This document shows, piece after piece, positions 18,991 through 27,446 of a stretch of DNA of 47,395 nt. Origin of the DNA: Nitrospiraceae bacterium (GTDB taxonomy: Bacteria; Nitrospirota; Thermodesulfovibrionia; UBA6902); contig QZKC01000058.1 in NCBI GenBank assembly GCA_003599425.1, positions 1 through 47,395 on the forward strand, in the 5' to 3' direction. Each line of letters starts with the position of its first letter. Position 1 is the first letter of the stretch. Position numbers and translations under genes: made by a program. A model generated the notes under the pieces. That model saw only the letters and a list, made by a program, of their open reading frames with translations, ran no database searches and was not told where the DNA came from.

Positions 18991-19659
18991 TTACTTCAAG
19001 TGACATGTAAGACAAAGAGCAGAAGCTGCATTGCTGACTCTTAAGAGAGCTGTGCCTGCAACTGCTTCCTGATCATGAACATCATGGCATGAATGGCACT
19101 GAAGTTTGCCGCCTACATCGAGAACGTCAGCGATAACGCCGCTTGTTCCGATTGGTGTTGATGCAGCAATATTCAGGTTCACATCTGCAACATCATCATA
19201 CACGATTGAGATCGGATGTGTGCCTCTCAGGTCCTCATTGCCGTTGTCGTCCAGTCTCGGAATTTCAGCGTATGTCGGTACGGAAGTTGTGGTAACTGCT
19301 GTGTTTTTCCCGAAAGCTTCGAGAGCAACTGTACCATCATGGCAAGCCAGACAAAGCTTTGCAACCCCTGTCGGCTGAGCATCTACTGCTCCGTCGAGAG
19401 ATGAGCTCAGTGCTGAATCATACATAGTGTATGTAGCTGCACTTAAGTCGTGGTTCCAAAGCATACCTGCTGCGTTGCTTGCTCTACCGCCATCATGTGG
19501 AGTATGGCAGGTGACGCAAATTTCACCAGTGCTGTTCCATGCTGCTGCTGAGAAATCATGGGGGCTGTTGAGAATACCTGCGCCGTTACCTGCTGCCATC
19601 GCCAAACTGCTTAAGCCAACGATTAAAATTGTTAATACAGGAACTAAATATTTTTTCAT
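18991..19659 (-). CDS. Small secreted tetraheme c-type cytochrome
   Basis: MKKYLVPVLTILIVGLSSLAMAAGNG signal peptide; CVTCHTPH, CLACHDG, CHSCHDVH, CLTCHLK; start at 19659 has a strong AAAGGAGGTGG SD. Confidence 0.92.
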   Translation of the reverse strand: MKKYLVPVLTILIVGLSSLAMAAGNGAGILNSPHDFSAAAWNSTGEICVTCHTPHDGGRASNAAGMLWNHDLSAATYTMYDSALSSSLDGAVDAQPTGVAKLCLACHDGTVALEAFGKNTAVTTTSVPTYAEIPRLDDNGNEDLRGTHPISIVYDDVADVNLNIAASTPIGTSGVIADVLDVGGKLQCHSCHDVHDQEAVAGTALLRVSNAASALCLTCHLK

Positions 19660-19785
19660 TCTGTTCCACCTCCTTTCGTTGTTAGAGTTTTTACGATGGC
19701 AGCAAAACCGTCTGTCCCAGACCTTTTGCTTTCCGTGCCTGCCTTGCAGCAGGGTTGGCTTTTTCATCGTATCCGGCTTTATGAA

Positions 19786-19803
19786 ATGCAAACGCTGTGC
19801 CAA
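19786..19803 (-). promoter_or_regulatory. Sigma-54 (-24/-12) promoter upstream of the tetraheme cytochrome gene
   Basis: Minus strand reads TTGGCACAGCGTTTGCAT, matching TTGGCAC-N5-TTGCW with correct GG-to-GC spacing; ~127 nt upstream of the start codon. Confidence 0.85.
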
Positions 19804-19855
19804 AAAAAAAATATAATAAAATCAAAAGGTAATATGCCAATAGGCGATTACCTCC

Positions 19856-19904
19856 TGTCAGAATGACAAAGTTTTATTGCCAAAATGACGTTATTATGTG
19901 GCAA
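19856..19904. promoter_or_regulatory. Candidate enhancer sites for an NtrC-type activator
   Basis: TGTCAGAATGACAA (19856-19869) and TTGCCAAAATGACG (19877-19890), the latter within TTGCCA-N16-TGGCAA; upstream of the sigma-54 promoter. Confidence 0.5.
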
Positions 19905-20031
19905 CATTCATAAGATAGAATTATGGAAAAGCATTAACAGTGTATTGATCATGAGCAGTAAAAGATCCTATATATTTATATCACATGTAACTGCATAATT
20001 GAAGGGGTATAAATAACAATATAAAAAAAAC

Positions 20032-20064
20032 AAAACCCCTTAAGAATCAATCTTAAGGGGTTTT
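20032..20064 (-). terminator. Terminator downstream of the DsbA-like gene
   Basis: AAAACCCCTTAAGA-atcaa-TCTTAAGGGGTTTT hairpin. Confidence 0.8.
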
Positions 20065-20076
20065 GAGAGGGAAAAA

Positions 20077-20889
20077 CTATTTCTTCAGGATAGTATCGAT
20101 AACCTGTTTGAAATCATTAAAGGATCTGTATTGCATCCTTTTCCCGTTCACAAATATAGTTGGAGTGCCTGAGACATCTGAACTTCGTGCAAGCGCTATA
20201 TCCTGCTGGATTATCTGATCGTATTTATTGCTTGCGAGATCTGCTGAAAATTTCTCTGCATTCAAACCGAGCTGCTGAGCAAAGTTTTTAAGAGATTCCT
20301 CGGTAATCTGTCCCAGATTCTGGAAAATGAGATCATGCATTTCCCAGAACTTCCCCTGTTCTTTTGCCGCTTCAGATGCCTTGGCTGCAAGCATGGCATA
20401 GTTGTGAAAGGGCAAAGGATAATGCTTGAAGGCAAGCTTGACGTCTTTAGGATAAGCTTTCAGAACATCCATGAGCGTTGGTGACACCTGTGCGCAATAG
20501 GGGCACTGAAAATCAGAGAACTCAACAATGGTGACCGGGGCATTCTTATTTCCTTTTACTGCTGAATGGGCAACAGGCAGATTGTAGACCTTGTTAAAAT
20601 CAATTGAGGGTCTTCCCTGCTGCGCTGCCGGCGCCGGAGCCGCAGACTTCTTTTCAATATCCGCCAGTTTTGCAAGGATCACTTTTTGGTTGTTCTGAAT
20701 ATCGTTGAGGGTATTTCTCATGTCACCCTGTATGTTTTTTATTTCTGTCTGGATATTTTTGATTTCCTGCAGGTCTTCCTTTGATAGCCCCGCACCCTTC
20801 ATTTCTGTTGCAGGTTCTTTCTGCACACAGCCGGATAAGCTCAAAGTTATGCAAAGCATCAGTGACATGGCCGTAAAAATTTTTCTCAT
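20077..20889 (-). CDS. DsbA-family thioredoxin-fold lipoprotein
   Basis: Lipobox SLSGC; FSDFQCPYCAQVSP active site; cis-Pro GTPTIFVNG. Confidence 0.9.
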   Translation of the reverse strand: MRKIFTAMSLMLCITLSLSGCVQKEPATEMKGAGLSKEDLQEIKNIQTEIKNIQGDMRNTLNDIQNNQKVILAKLADIEKKSAAPAPAAQQGRPSIDFNKVYNLPVAHSAVKGNKNAPVTIVEFSDFQCPYCAQVSPTLMDVLKAYPKDVKLAFKHYPLPFHNYAMLAAKASEAAKEQGKFWEMHDLIFQNLGQITEESLKNFAQQLGLNAEKFSADLASNKYDQIIQQDIALARSSDVSGTPTIFVNGKRMQYRSFNDFKQVIDTILKK

Positions 20890-20991
20890 TGTTCGTTCCT
20901 CCTTATGATCTGGATGAATGCCTGGAAATTGTGATTATGATACTACAGCATGGAAAAAATGTATAGGGTTTGAGCCGTTGAATGCCTTAAT

Positions 20992-21027
20992 AAAAAGCAC
21001 GGGCTTTGTTATAGCCCGTGCTTTTTT
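20992..21027 (-). terminator. Terminator downstream of the MopE/decaheme gene
   Basis: AAAAAGCACGGGCTttgttatAGCCCGTGCTTTTTT. Confidence 0.85.
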
Positions 21028-21058
21028 CTGGCAAAGGGTATCGGTATTGCCAGTGCCT

Positions 21059-23746
21059 TTATGGCTCTGCGCTCGGGCCTGGAACCATGAAAGACCTGTT
21101 GTGGTCGTGACAGAGCATGCAGTAAGAACCGTCCTGGTTTGCACCGTCTGCATGAATACCGTCACTCGGCCCCCCTGCGGCGAGGTTATGCGATGTAAAT
21201 GAATGACATGTTTCGCATATGTTCTCGTTGCGCGGTGGCCCGTCGCCGAGAGAACCTGCACCGATCCTGGTTATATTGGATATAATACTGTTGGGTATAA
21301 TGCTGAATGCATTAAGAGGCCGCAGAAGTTTTCTGTTCCCGCCTACAGAAAACATCGGGTCATGACAGTCAACGCACATGATCTCATAACTGTATTTATT
21401 AGTAGCAAATTCATTTTTTGCCGGATCACTGGTGTGCCCGTCCCGTTCACCATGACAGCGCTGGCAGTGTGTATCAGGGATTTTCTCGCGATAATCGATA
21501 TCGCCAGGGGCAAGTTCAACATGACACAACTGACAGTTGGCATTGAAGAATGCGGTATTGTGAGGAGGCGGCGCAGTTGATCCGGTCGGAAGAAAACCAT
21601 CCTTGTGCAGGTGGCATTCACTGCATTTCTGTCCGTCAAAATGGCCCACATAATTTCCGAGAGAATCATAATCCCTCGGCGCAGTTCCGTCTCTGCGATG
21701 GTGCCTTGTCCTTGTGTGGCACATCTCGCAGACATTTTTATTATGAGGCGGCCCGTCAGCAAATGAGCCGGGACCTGACGGTGCAGTAAACTGAACAAGT
21801 TCTTCAACATGCTGGCCTGTCGCCGCATTGTCAAAACAAATGTATTCTTTTATATATTTTCCGTACGCAGTCGTGTATGCCAGGTTCTGCTCCTGCAGAT
21901 GGGGATTATGGCAGGTTACGCAGGTCTGCCCCCAGTTTCCGTATTTGGCTCCGGTAACTGATGATGAATGCATTCTCACATTGGGCGCAGTTCCGTATCC
22001 ATACGGAGGATTCATTGGGTATTGTGCCTTGAGTGTACCGTTGAGAGGGTCGGATGTGTCGGCGGGATCCGCATGGCAGCGCTGGCACTGATAACGTGTA
22101 TTGTCCTGGAAGTTGTTCGGATTATGGCACTTGCCGCAATCAAGGGCTCCGCTGTTCGGATGGGCTGTTCCGTCAGGATTCAGCAGAGCGAAGAAGTGCG
22201 GGCCGTCCTTTGGAGATGTCCTGGTCGCGCATGTTGGAGGTATGCATTTCGGGTCTGCTGCGTCTGTCTTTGAATTGCAATTGTTGTCTATTCCGTCGCT
22301 GCATGTCGGACTGCCAAACGGTCCTTCTGTCTTGCCAGGGTTAACATTGACATTATTGTCATTGCAGTCTCCTGCGCATATAGCATATCCGTCTTTATCA
22401 TTATCAATGTCCGTGGAGATATCTCTCCTTCCATCACAGTTGTTGTCTTTTCCATCACACAGGATGGGGGTGCCAGGATAAACTTTGTTGTCTGTATCGT
22501 CACAGTCGCCTGGCGAACTGCTGTCTATGCAGGGTCCTGTCTCGCAGAAACCATCAAGGTCATTATCGACATTTAGCTGATTGCAGGCCGCATTATCTGC
22601 CATATCCGTAAGTCCGTTACAATTGTTGTCAAGGCCGTCGCTGCAGGTAGGGGTGCCCGGAGGGCCTTCGGTCTGTGGTGTTGCAGGCGTACAGGTATTG
22701 ACTATCACACCATTTTGGCAGATATTCTGTCCCGTTGATACACAGACCCCGGTTCCGCAGTTGGTTGAGGTAGGCACATATCCTTCATCAGGAGTTCCAG
22801 AGCAGTTCTCATCCACGTTATTGCAGTTCGTGTCTGTCTTGCCAGGGTTTATGTTTGGATTATTGTCGTTACAGTCAACGGCGGTGCCATTGGGACAGGC
22901 AGCTTCTCCATTTGCGCCATACCCGTCGCCGTCGTTGTCAATACATGCAGTCAGACAATTGCTGTCATTATTATCTGATGCTCCATCACAATCATTATCG
23001 ATGCCGTCAGTACATGTTGCATTGCCCAGAGGGCCTTCTGCCTGAGGAGTTCCGGGAATGCATGTATTGACCACAATACCGTTCTGACAGATGTTCTGTC
23101 CTGCCGCCGTACAGGCGCCAACTCCGCAGCTTGTTGGTGATGGTACATAACCTTCATCGGCTGCGCCGGAGCAGTTTTCGTCAATATTATTACAGTTCGT
23201 ATCCGGAGCGCCAGGGTTAATGCTTACATTGTTATCGTTACAGTCGGTCTCAGGGTGCGTGCAGAAAGCGCTTCCAGGGTTTCCGTAACCGTCCTTGTCC
23301 TTGTCGAGGCAGGGATTCTGGCAATCAGAGTCCGCAGAGTCAGTTCTGTTATCGCAGTCGTTGTCGATATTGTCACTGCAAACCGGGGCGCCGAAAGGGC
23401 CTTCTGAAATATAGGGAGACCTGTTAGGATTATTGTCATCACAGTCGCCTTTGCACCAGGGTACTCCGTCGTTATCTTTGTCTTCATCAGTTGCGAAGTC
23501 TTTTCTTCCGTCGCAGTCGTTGTCTTTGGCGTCACAGATGCGTTGTGCTCCGGGAAAGACTTTGGGGTCAGTATCGTCACAGTCGGCCTTGTTTCCATTT
23601 GGACAGGATATATCTCCGGGGCTGCCGTAACCGTCACTATCGTTATCAACGCAGACTGCCTGTGCGGATAACGGCATCAGGGTTACAACACCAAGCATGA
23701 GTATGAAGCATAAAAGCATGGATAGATTTTTTTTGCGTACAGACAT
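21059..23746 (-). CDS. Chimeric secreted protein: MopE-type putative metal-binding repeats plus C-terminal decaheme cytochrome
   Basis: Signal peptide; many D-x-D-x-DGY...DCDD(N/T)xxxxxPG...CD(G/A)xDNxCDG repeats, then ten CxxCH. Start MSVRKKNLS (23746) preceded by AAGGAGGGA. Confidence 0.9.
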   Translation of the reverse strand: MSVRKKNLSMLLCFILMLGVVTLMPLSAQAVCVDNDSDGYGSPGDISCPNGNKADCDDTDPKVFPGAQRICDAKDNDCDGRKDFATDEDKDNDGVPWCKGDCDDNNPNRSPYISEGPFGAPVCSDNIDNDCDNRTDSADSDCQNPCLDKDKDGYGNPGSAFCTHPETDCNDNNVSINPGAPDTNCNNIDENCSGAADEGYVPSPTSCGVGACTAAGQNICQNGIVVNTCIPGTPQAEGPLGNATCTDGIDNDCDGASDNNDSNCLTACIDNDGDGYGANGEAACPNGTAVDCNDNNPNINPGKTDTNCNNVDENCSGTPDEGYVPTSTNCGTGVCVSTGQNICQNGVIVNTCTPATPQTEGPPGTPTCSDGLDNNCNGLTDMADNAACNQLNVDNDLDGFCETGPCIDSSSPGDCDDTDNKVYPGTPILCDGKDNNCDGRRDISTDIDNDKDGYAICAGDCNDNNVNVNPGKTEGPFGSPTCSDGIDNNCNSKTDAADPKCIPPTCATRTSPKDGPHFFALLNPDGTAHPNSGALDCGKCHNPNNFQDNTRYQCQRCHADPADTSDPLNGTLKAQYPMNPPYGYGTAPNVRMHSSSVTGAKYGNWGQTCVTCHNPHLQEQNLAYTTAYGKYIKEYICFDNAATGQHVEELVQFTAPSGPGSFADGPPHNKNVCEMCHTRTRHHRRDGTAPRDYDSLGNYVGHFDGQKCSECHLHKDGFLPTGSTAPPPHNTAFFNANCQLCHVELAPGDIDYREKIPDTHCQRCHGERDGHTSDPAKNEFATNKYSYEIMCVDCHDPMFSVGGNRKLLRPLNAFSIIPNSIISNITRIGAGSLGDGPPRNENICETCHSFTSHNLAAGGPSDGIHADGANQDGSYCMLCHDHNRSFMVPGPSAEP

Positions 23747-23941
23747 ATGTCCCTCCTTATTAACTTGCAGAGCAAAAAAGCACAAATGTTTTTTGATAAA
23801 CGACTTAACAGTAATGAAAACCTATGCTTAAGCTAAGAAAATCTATCATTCTTTTTGTTAACTGTCAAGAAGGGAATTGTTAATGCCGGAATTGCTAATG
23901 CTTATAACTTATAGATCAGCATCTGCAATCGGGAAAAAAGA

Positions 23942-23971
23942 AGAACCCCGCGCTAAAACCGCGGGGTTCTT
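23942..23971 (-). terminator. Terminator downstream of the YadA-head-like gene
   Basis: AGAACCCCGCGctaaaacCGCGGGGTTCT hairpin. Confidence 0.8.
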
Positions 23972-24002
23972 TGTCTGGCAATAACCTGATAGTTTTTAAA
24001 CG

Positions 24003-25295
24003 CTAATTTGCTGATGAATAACTGCCACCGCGCCAATTGTATGTTGGTGGAATAGTGTAATTTGTAGTTCTGTTTCTTCCGCCGCTTACAGATGAATAGT
24101 CGCCGGTTGCCGTGTTATTTTCACCTCCGCTGACTGAAGCATTGGTGCCGCTTGCCGTATTATCATACCCGCCTGTTATTGAAGAGGACGGTCCACTGGC
24201 TGTGTTGAAGTCCCCCCCGGTTACTGTGGATGTATAACTGCTTGCGATATTGTTCGAACCACCGGTGACAGATGCCGTATCACCACTTGCAAGATTTAAA
24301 AATCCTCCGCTTACTACAGCATATTGTCCATATAATGGATTGATTGGGTCGCCTGCTATGTTCTGTAATCCACCAAAGGTTGCAGTGAAGTTTCTGACTG
24401 CAGAATTAACAGCGCCACCGCTAACCAATGAAAAATCACCACTTGCAGTGTTATTCTCACCTGCGATTGCTACGGCATAATTCCCGCTTGCTATGTTTGA
24501 AGCGCCGCCTATTGTGGAAGAATATTGACCGGAAATTGAGCTCCAGTAACCTGATACGATGCCTCCGAAACTGCTGTAATCGTTATATGCCCCCAGGACA
24601 AGATTGTGCGAACCGGTCCTTGTATCTGTTCCACGCAGTTCATTGTAACCGATAATGATGTTGCCCAGTCCGTTAACAGTTCCGAACGTAGAATTACTTC
24701 CGCTTCTTACATGGAGGTTGGCTCCATCAATGTAAATATCATTGCCTGAACGGGTGACATTAGCAAGCAATGCCTCGAGTGCCGCTACCCTGTCCGCTAA
24801 AGTTTTCAGTTCATCTGAGCAGACCCAACTGCTGCCGTTCCACTTCACGATCTGATCGGTAGTGCAGGAAATAGCTGCTCTGGCAAGCGAATTCACTGTG
24901 GGATCAGATTCCGTTACAGTATTGGTTGAACACGTCCATGCTGTACCATTCCATTTGGCCACCTGGTTGCTGGTACAGCCTTGCGGCATTTGATAAGACG
25001 TTGAGAGAGAGAGTGAAACATCTCCTGATTCACCTCCGCCGCTGAGTCCTGTCCCTGCAGTAACTGACGTTATAGTACCGCTGCCGCCACCGCTGCCTGC
25101 GGTGGTCTGGAAAGTTCCGTCAGGGAACTTGATCCCGCCGCTCGTGGTCTCAATTACTCCGTTGACTGTAAGTCTGGATGATGGTGTTGATGTGTTGATG
25201 CCGACATAGCCATTAGTGTCGATTGTCACCTGGGCAAAGACAGATGGGCTTACCATAAGTAGCCATAGTAAGAGAACTACGATTTTCTTTTTCAT
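24003..25295 (-). CDS. Secreted repeat protein with YadA/Hep_Hag-head-like repeats and tail-fibre-like N-terminus
   Basis: Signal peptide MKKKIVVLLLWLLMVSPSVFAQ; GYVGINTSTPSSRLTVNGVIE...GGIKFPDGTFQTTA; repeated SVSGGxNNTASGxxSSVTGG. Start 25295 has a GGAGGTAAC SD. Confidence 0.85.
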   Translation of the reverse strand: MKKKIVVLLLWLLMVSPSVFAQVTIDTNGYVGINTSTPSSRLTVNGVIETTSGGIKFPDGTFQTTAGSGGGSGTITSVTAGTGLSGGGESGDVSLSLSTSYQMPQGCTSNQVAKWNGTAWTCSTNTVTESDPTVNSLARAAISCTTDQIVKWNGSSWVCSDELKTLADRVAALEALLANVTRSGNDIYIDGANLHVRSGSNSTFGTVNGLGNIIIGYNELRGTDTRTGSHNLVLGAYNDYSSFGGIVSGYWSSISGQYSSTIGGASNIASGNYAVAIAGENNTASGDFSLVSGGAVNSAVRNFTATFGGLQNIAGDPINPLYGQYAVVSGGFLNLASGDTASVTGGSNNIASSYTSTVTGGDFNTASGPSSSITGGYDNTASGTNASVSGGENNTATGDYSSVSGGRNRTTNYTIPPTYNWRGGSYSSAN

Positions 25296-25717
25296 GTTAC
25301 CTCCTGAATTATCTTTGTGTAGCATCACTGGGAAACATAATTCCTTGTAATGATGCTGCCATTGCTTGTTGTCCTGTTCAATGTTTAAATGATGCAATCG
25401 TATTGTGGCAGGGGATTCATTGAAAACACCGCAATAGTTTCCAATAGCCTGTATGAATTGGTTGGCTGAACCCGGGGTAGGGTCAGTACAAGCGGTTTGG
25501 GTAACTATACCACCATGGACTGTGCTGCAGGTTTTCAGTGCTGCAACCGCGGCTTCAACTACCCCTGCCACAAAATGTTTGAGTGTAAAAATATAGACAA
25601 AAAGATGCGATAATTTTTGCGCGAATGAACGCAAATAGTAATGTAGCTTTGTGTTAATGCAATACTGTTTCACACCTACCCCGGTTGCAATTAATTAATG
25701 TGAAATCATCATATTTG

Positions 25718-25735
25718 TTGCAAAAAATTTGCCAA
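25718..25735 (-). promoter_or_regulatory. Sigma-54 promoter candidate upstream of the YadA-head-like gene
   Basis: Minus strand reads TTGGCAAATTTTTTGCAA; GG-to-GC spacing matches the -24/-12 consensus. Confidence 0.7.
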
Positions 25736-25785
25736 AAACAATATGCTTTTTAAACAGGGAGATAGATTTGTGAAGAAATTCGGAG

Positions 25786-25821
25786 TTGGTCATTATGGCA
25801 ATCGAGGTGTCATAATGACAA
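25786..25821. promoter_or_regulatory. Candidate enhancer sites for an NtrC-type activator
   Basis: TTGGTCATTATGGCAA (25786-25801) and TGTCATAATGACAA (25808-25821), resembling the pair at 19856-19890. Confidence 0.5.
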
Positions 25822-25856
25822 TAATATTTACGAATAGCGTAAATATTATTTACGCT
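25820..25856. repeat. Nested, mutually exclusive hairpins
   Basis: AATAATATTTACG-aatag-CGTAAATATTATT (25820-25850) and AGCGTAAAT-att-ATTTACGCT (25836-25856), both perfect. Confidence 0.8.
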
Positions 25857-25857
25857 A

Positions 25858-26427
25858 TTATGACCTCGGCTTTGCAAGTATCTCAAGAACTTTTAAATCC
25901 AGAAATCTCTTTGATGCTGCGGCCCGTATAATTGCAACTGTGTCAGCACCATAGCCAGTGCCAGCGACAGCTATGATCTCTTCCCCCTCAGGGATGAGCC
26001 CTGCGTCAGCAGCCATCATAATAATTTCACAACATACTTTTACCCCCTCTCCAAATCTCCGGAGAGTTTGCGCTACAAGGAGAGTAGGGTAGACACCGCT
26101 GAATTTCTTTGCCAAAGCTGTTTCAAGTCCATGGGTGATTATGGTTCCTGTATAAATTTTTGCTCCGGCATCCTGCATTCTTCTTCTCGCTTCCTCGGTA
26201 AGCTCAATACTGTTAGGCTCCTTGAATCCGAATGAGTGAGTGACCGCAACCAGATTCACATTTTTATCCTTCAAACCTTCTGCAAAGAGCTGACCTACAG
26301 CGCCGCGTGTGGTCGCGACTACTACATGTTTGTAACCGGACTCGCGCAGCGCCGTATTTACGATCTCAAAACACTGTTCAGTATTTACTTCTCCTGGCTT
26401 CTCAAAATAGGTAACGATCCTCTGCAT
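25858..26427 (-). CDS. Stand-alone pyruvate-kinase-alpha/beta-domain-like protein
   Basis: ALRESGYKHVVVATTRGAVGQLFAEGL and EEIIAVAGTGYGADTVAIIRAA resemble the PK C-terminal domain family. Confidence 0.75.
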   Translation of the reverse strand: MQRIVTYFEKPGEVNTEQCFEIVNTALRESGYKHVVVATTRGAVGQLFAEGLKDKNVNLVAVTHSFGFKEPNSIELTEEARRRMQDAGAKIYTGTIITHGLETALAKKFSGVYPTLLVAQTLRRFGEGVKVCCEIIMMAADAGLIPEGEEIIAVAGTGYGADTVAIIRAAASKRFLDLKVLEILAKPRS

Positions 26428-26513
26428 ATTTTCTCCTGCTTGTTAAATTTGATATCCGGCATTTTACTGGAAATCATCAACCGCTATCAAGGGAAATCTG
26501 ATATACTCTCAGG

Positions 26514-27281
26514 ATGAATTTTCAGGAACTTGTCGATATCGTTGCGAAACTTCGCGGGCCCGACGGTTGCCCCTGGGACAGGGAGCAGACCAGAGAGAGT
26601 CTTAAGCCCTATCTCATAGAAGAGTTCTATGAACTCATTGACGCCTTTGATGAAAATGATACCGAAGGCATGAAAGAAGAATTCGGGGACCTCCTCTTTC
26701 AGATCGTTCTTCAGAGCCAGCTTGCAAAAGAGCAGGGGCGGTTCGATATTTATGATGTCATAGACGGCATTTCCCAGAAGATGGTCAGGCGGCATCCTCA
26801 TGTGTTTGGCGACAGGGATCTGAGAACATCGGAAGATGTAAAGGTATGGTGGGAGGACCACAAAAAGAAGGAAGGGAAAAACCATGAATCAGCCCTTGGA
26901 GGGGTTCCTGCATCATTGCCTACGCTGTTGAGAGCCCAAAAGCTTCAGTTGAAGGCAACAAAGGTCGGTTTTGACTGGGAAAAGATCGGGGACGTATTTG
27001 AAAAGCTCGATGAGGAAGTGGCCGAGCTGAAAGAGGCGGCCGGCAAAAGGAGCCGTGATGAAATGGAAGGAGAGCTTGGAGATATCTTTTTCGTGCTTGT
27101 AAGAATAGCTAATTTCATTGGTGTCAACCCTGAAGACGCTCTGAGAAAGACTATTCATAAATTCATTCAGAGGTTCACGCAAATTGAGAAAGAGGCATCG
27201 CTTCAAGGCAAGAAGCTTTCAGATATGACCCTTGCAGAAATGGACGTGCTGTGGAACAGGGCCAAGGAAGACCTGGGGTGA
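26514..27281 (+). CDS. mazG: Nucleoside triphosphate pyrophosphohydrolase MazG
   Basis: LRGPDGCPWDREQTRESLKPYLIEEFYELIDAF, EEFGDLLFQIVLQSQ, tandem MazG domains. Confidence 0.95.
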   Translation: MNFQELVDIVAKLRGPDGCPWDREQTRESLKPYLIEEFYELIDAFDENDTEGMKEEFGDLLFQIVLQSQLAKEQGRFDIYDVIDGISQKMVRRHPHVFGDRDLRTSEDVKVWWEDHKKKEGKNHESALGGVPASLPTLLRAQKLQLKATKVGFDWEKIGDVFEKLDEEVAELKEAAGKRSRDEMEGELGDIFFVLVRIANFIGVNPEDALRKTIHKFIQRFTQIEKEASLQGKKLSDMTLAEMDVLWNRAKEDLG

Positions 27282-27446
27282 TCACATCTTTTTATACACA
27301 AAAGGCATTTTACATTTTGCTTCAAAGCCCTCATGTATCTTTTACAGAATAATTTCTTTTGCCGATAAAGCTTATTTTAAAAATGTGTCGCATAGAAATT
27401 CTCCGCAGACCACCCTCTGTGCCTTTGTCTCTCTGTGCCTTCCATT

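Noticed and set aside
22054-23700. Plus-strand ORFs opposite the MopE repeats
   Set aside because: Ser/Leu/Pro-rich shadows of Asp/Asn/Cys repeat codons; the minus frame has a signal peptide and recognisable domains.
23760-23940. A sigma-54 promoter for the MopE/decaheme gene
   Set aside because: Candidates found (GGCATTAACAATTC, TTTGTGCTTTTTTGC) fail the -12 GC or -24 GG requirement.
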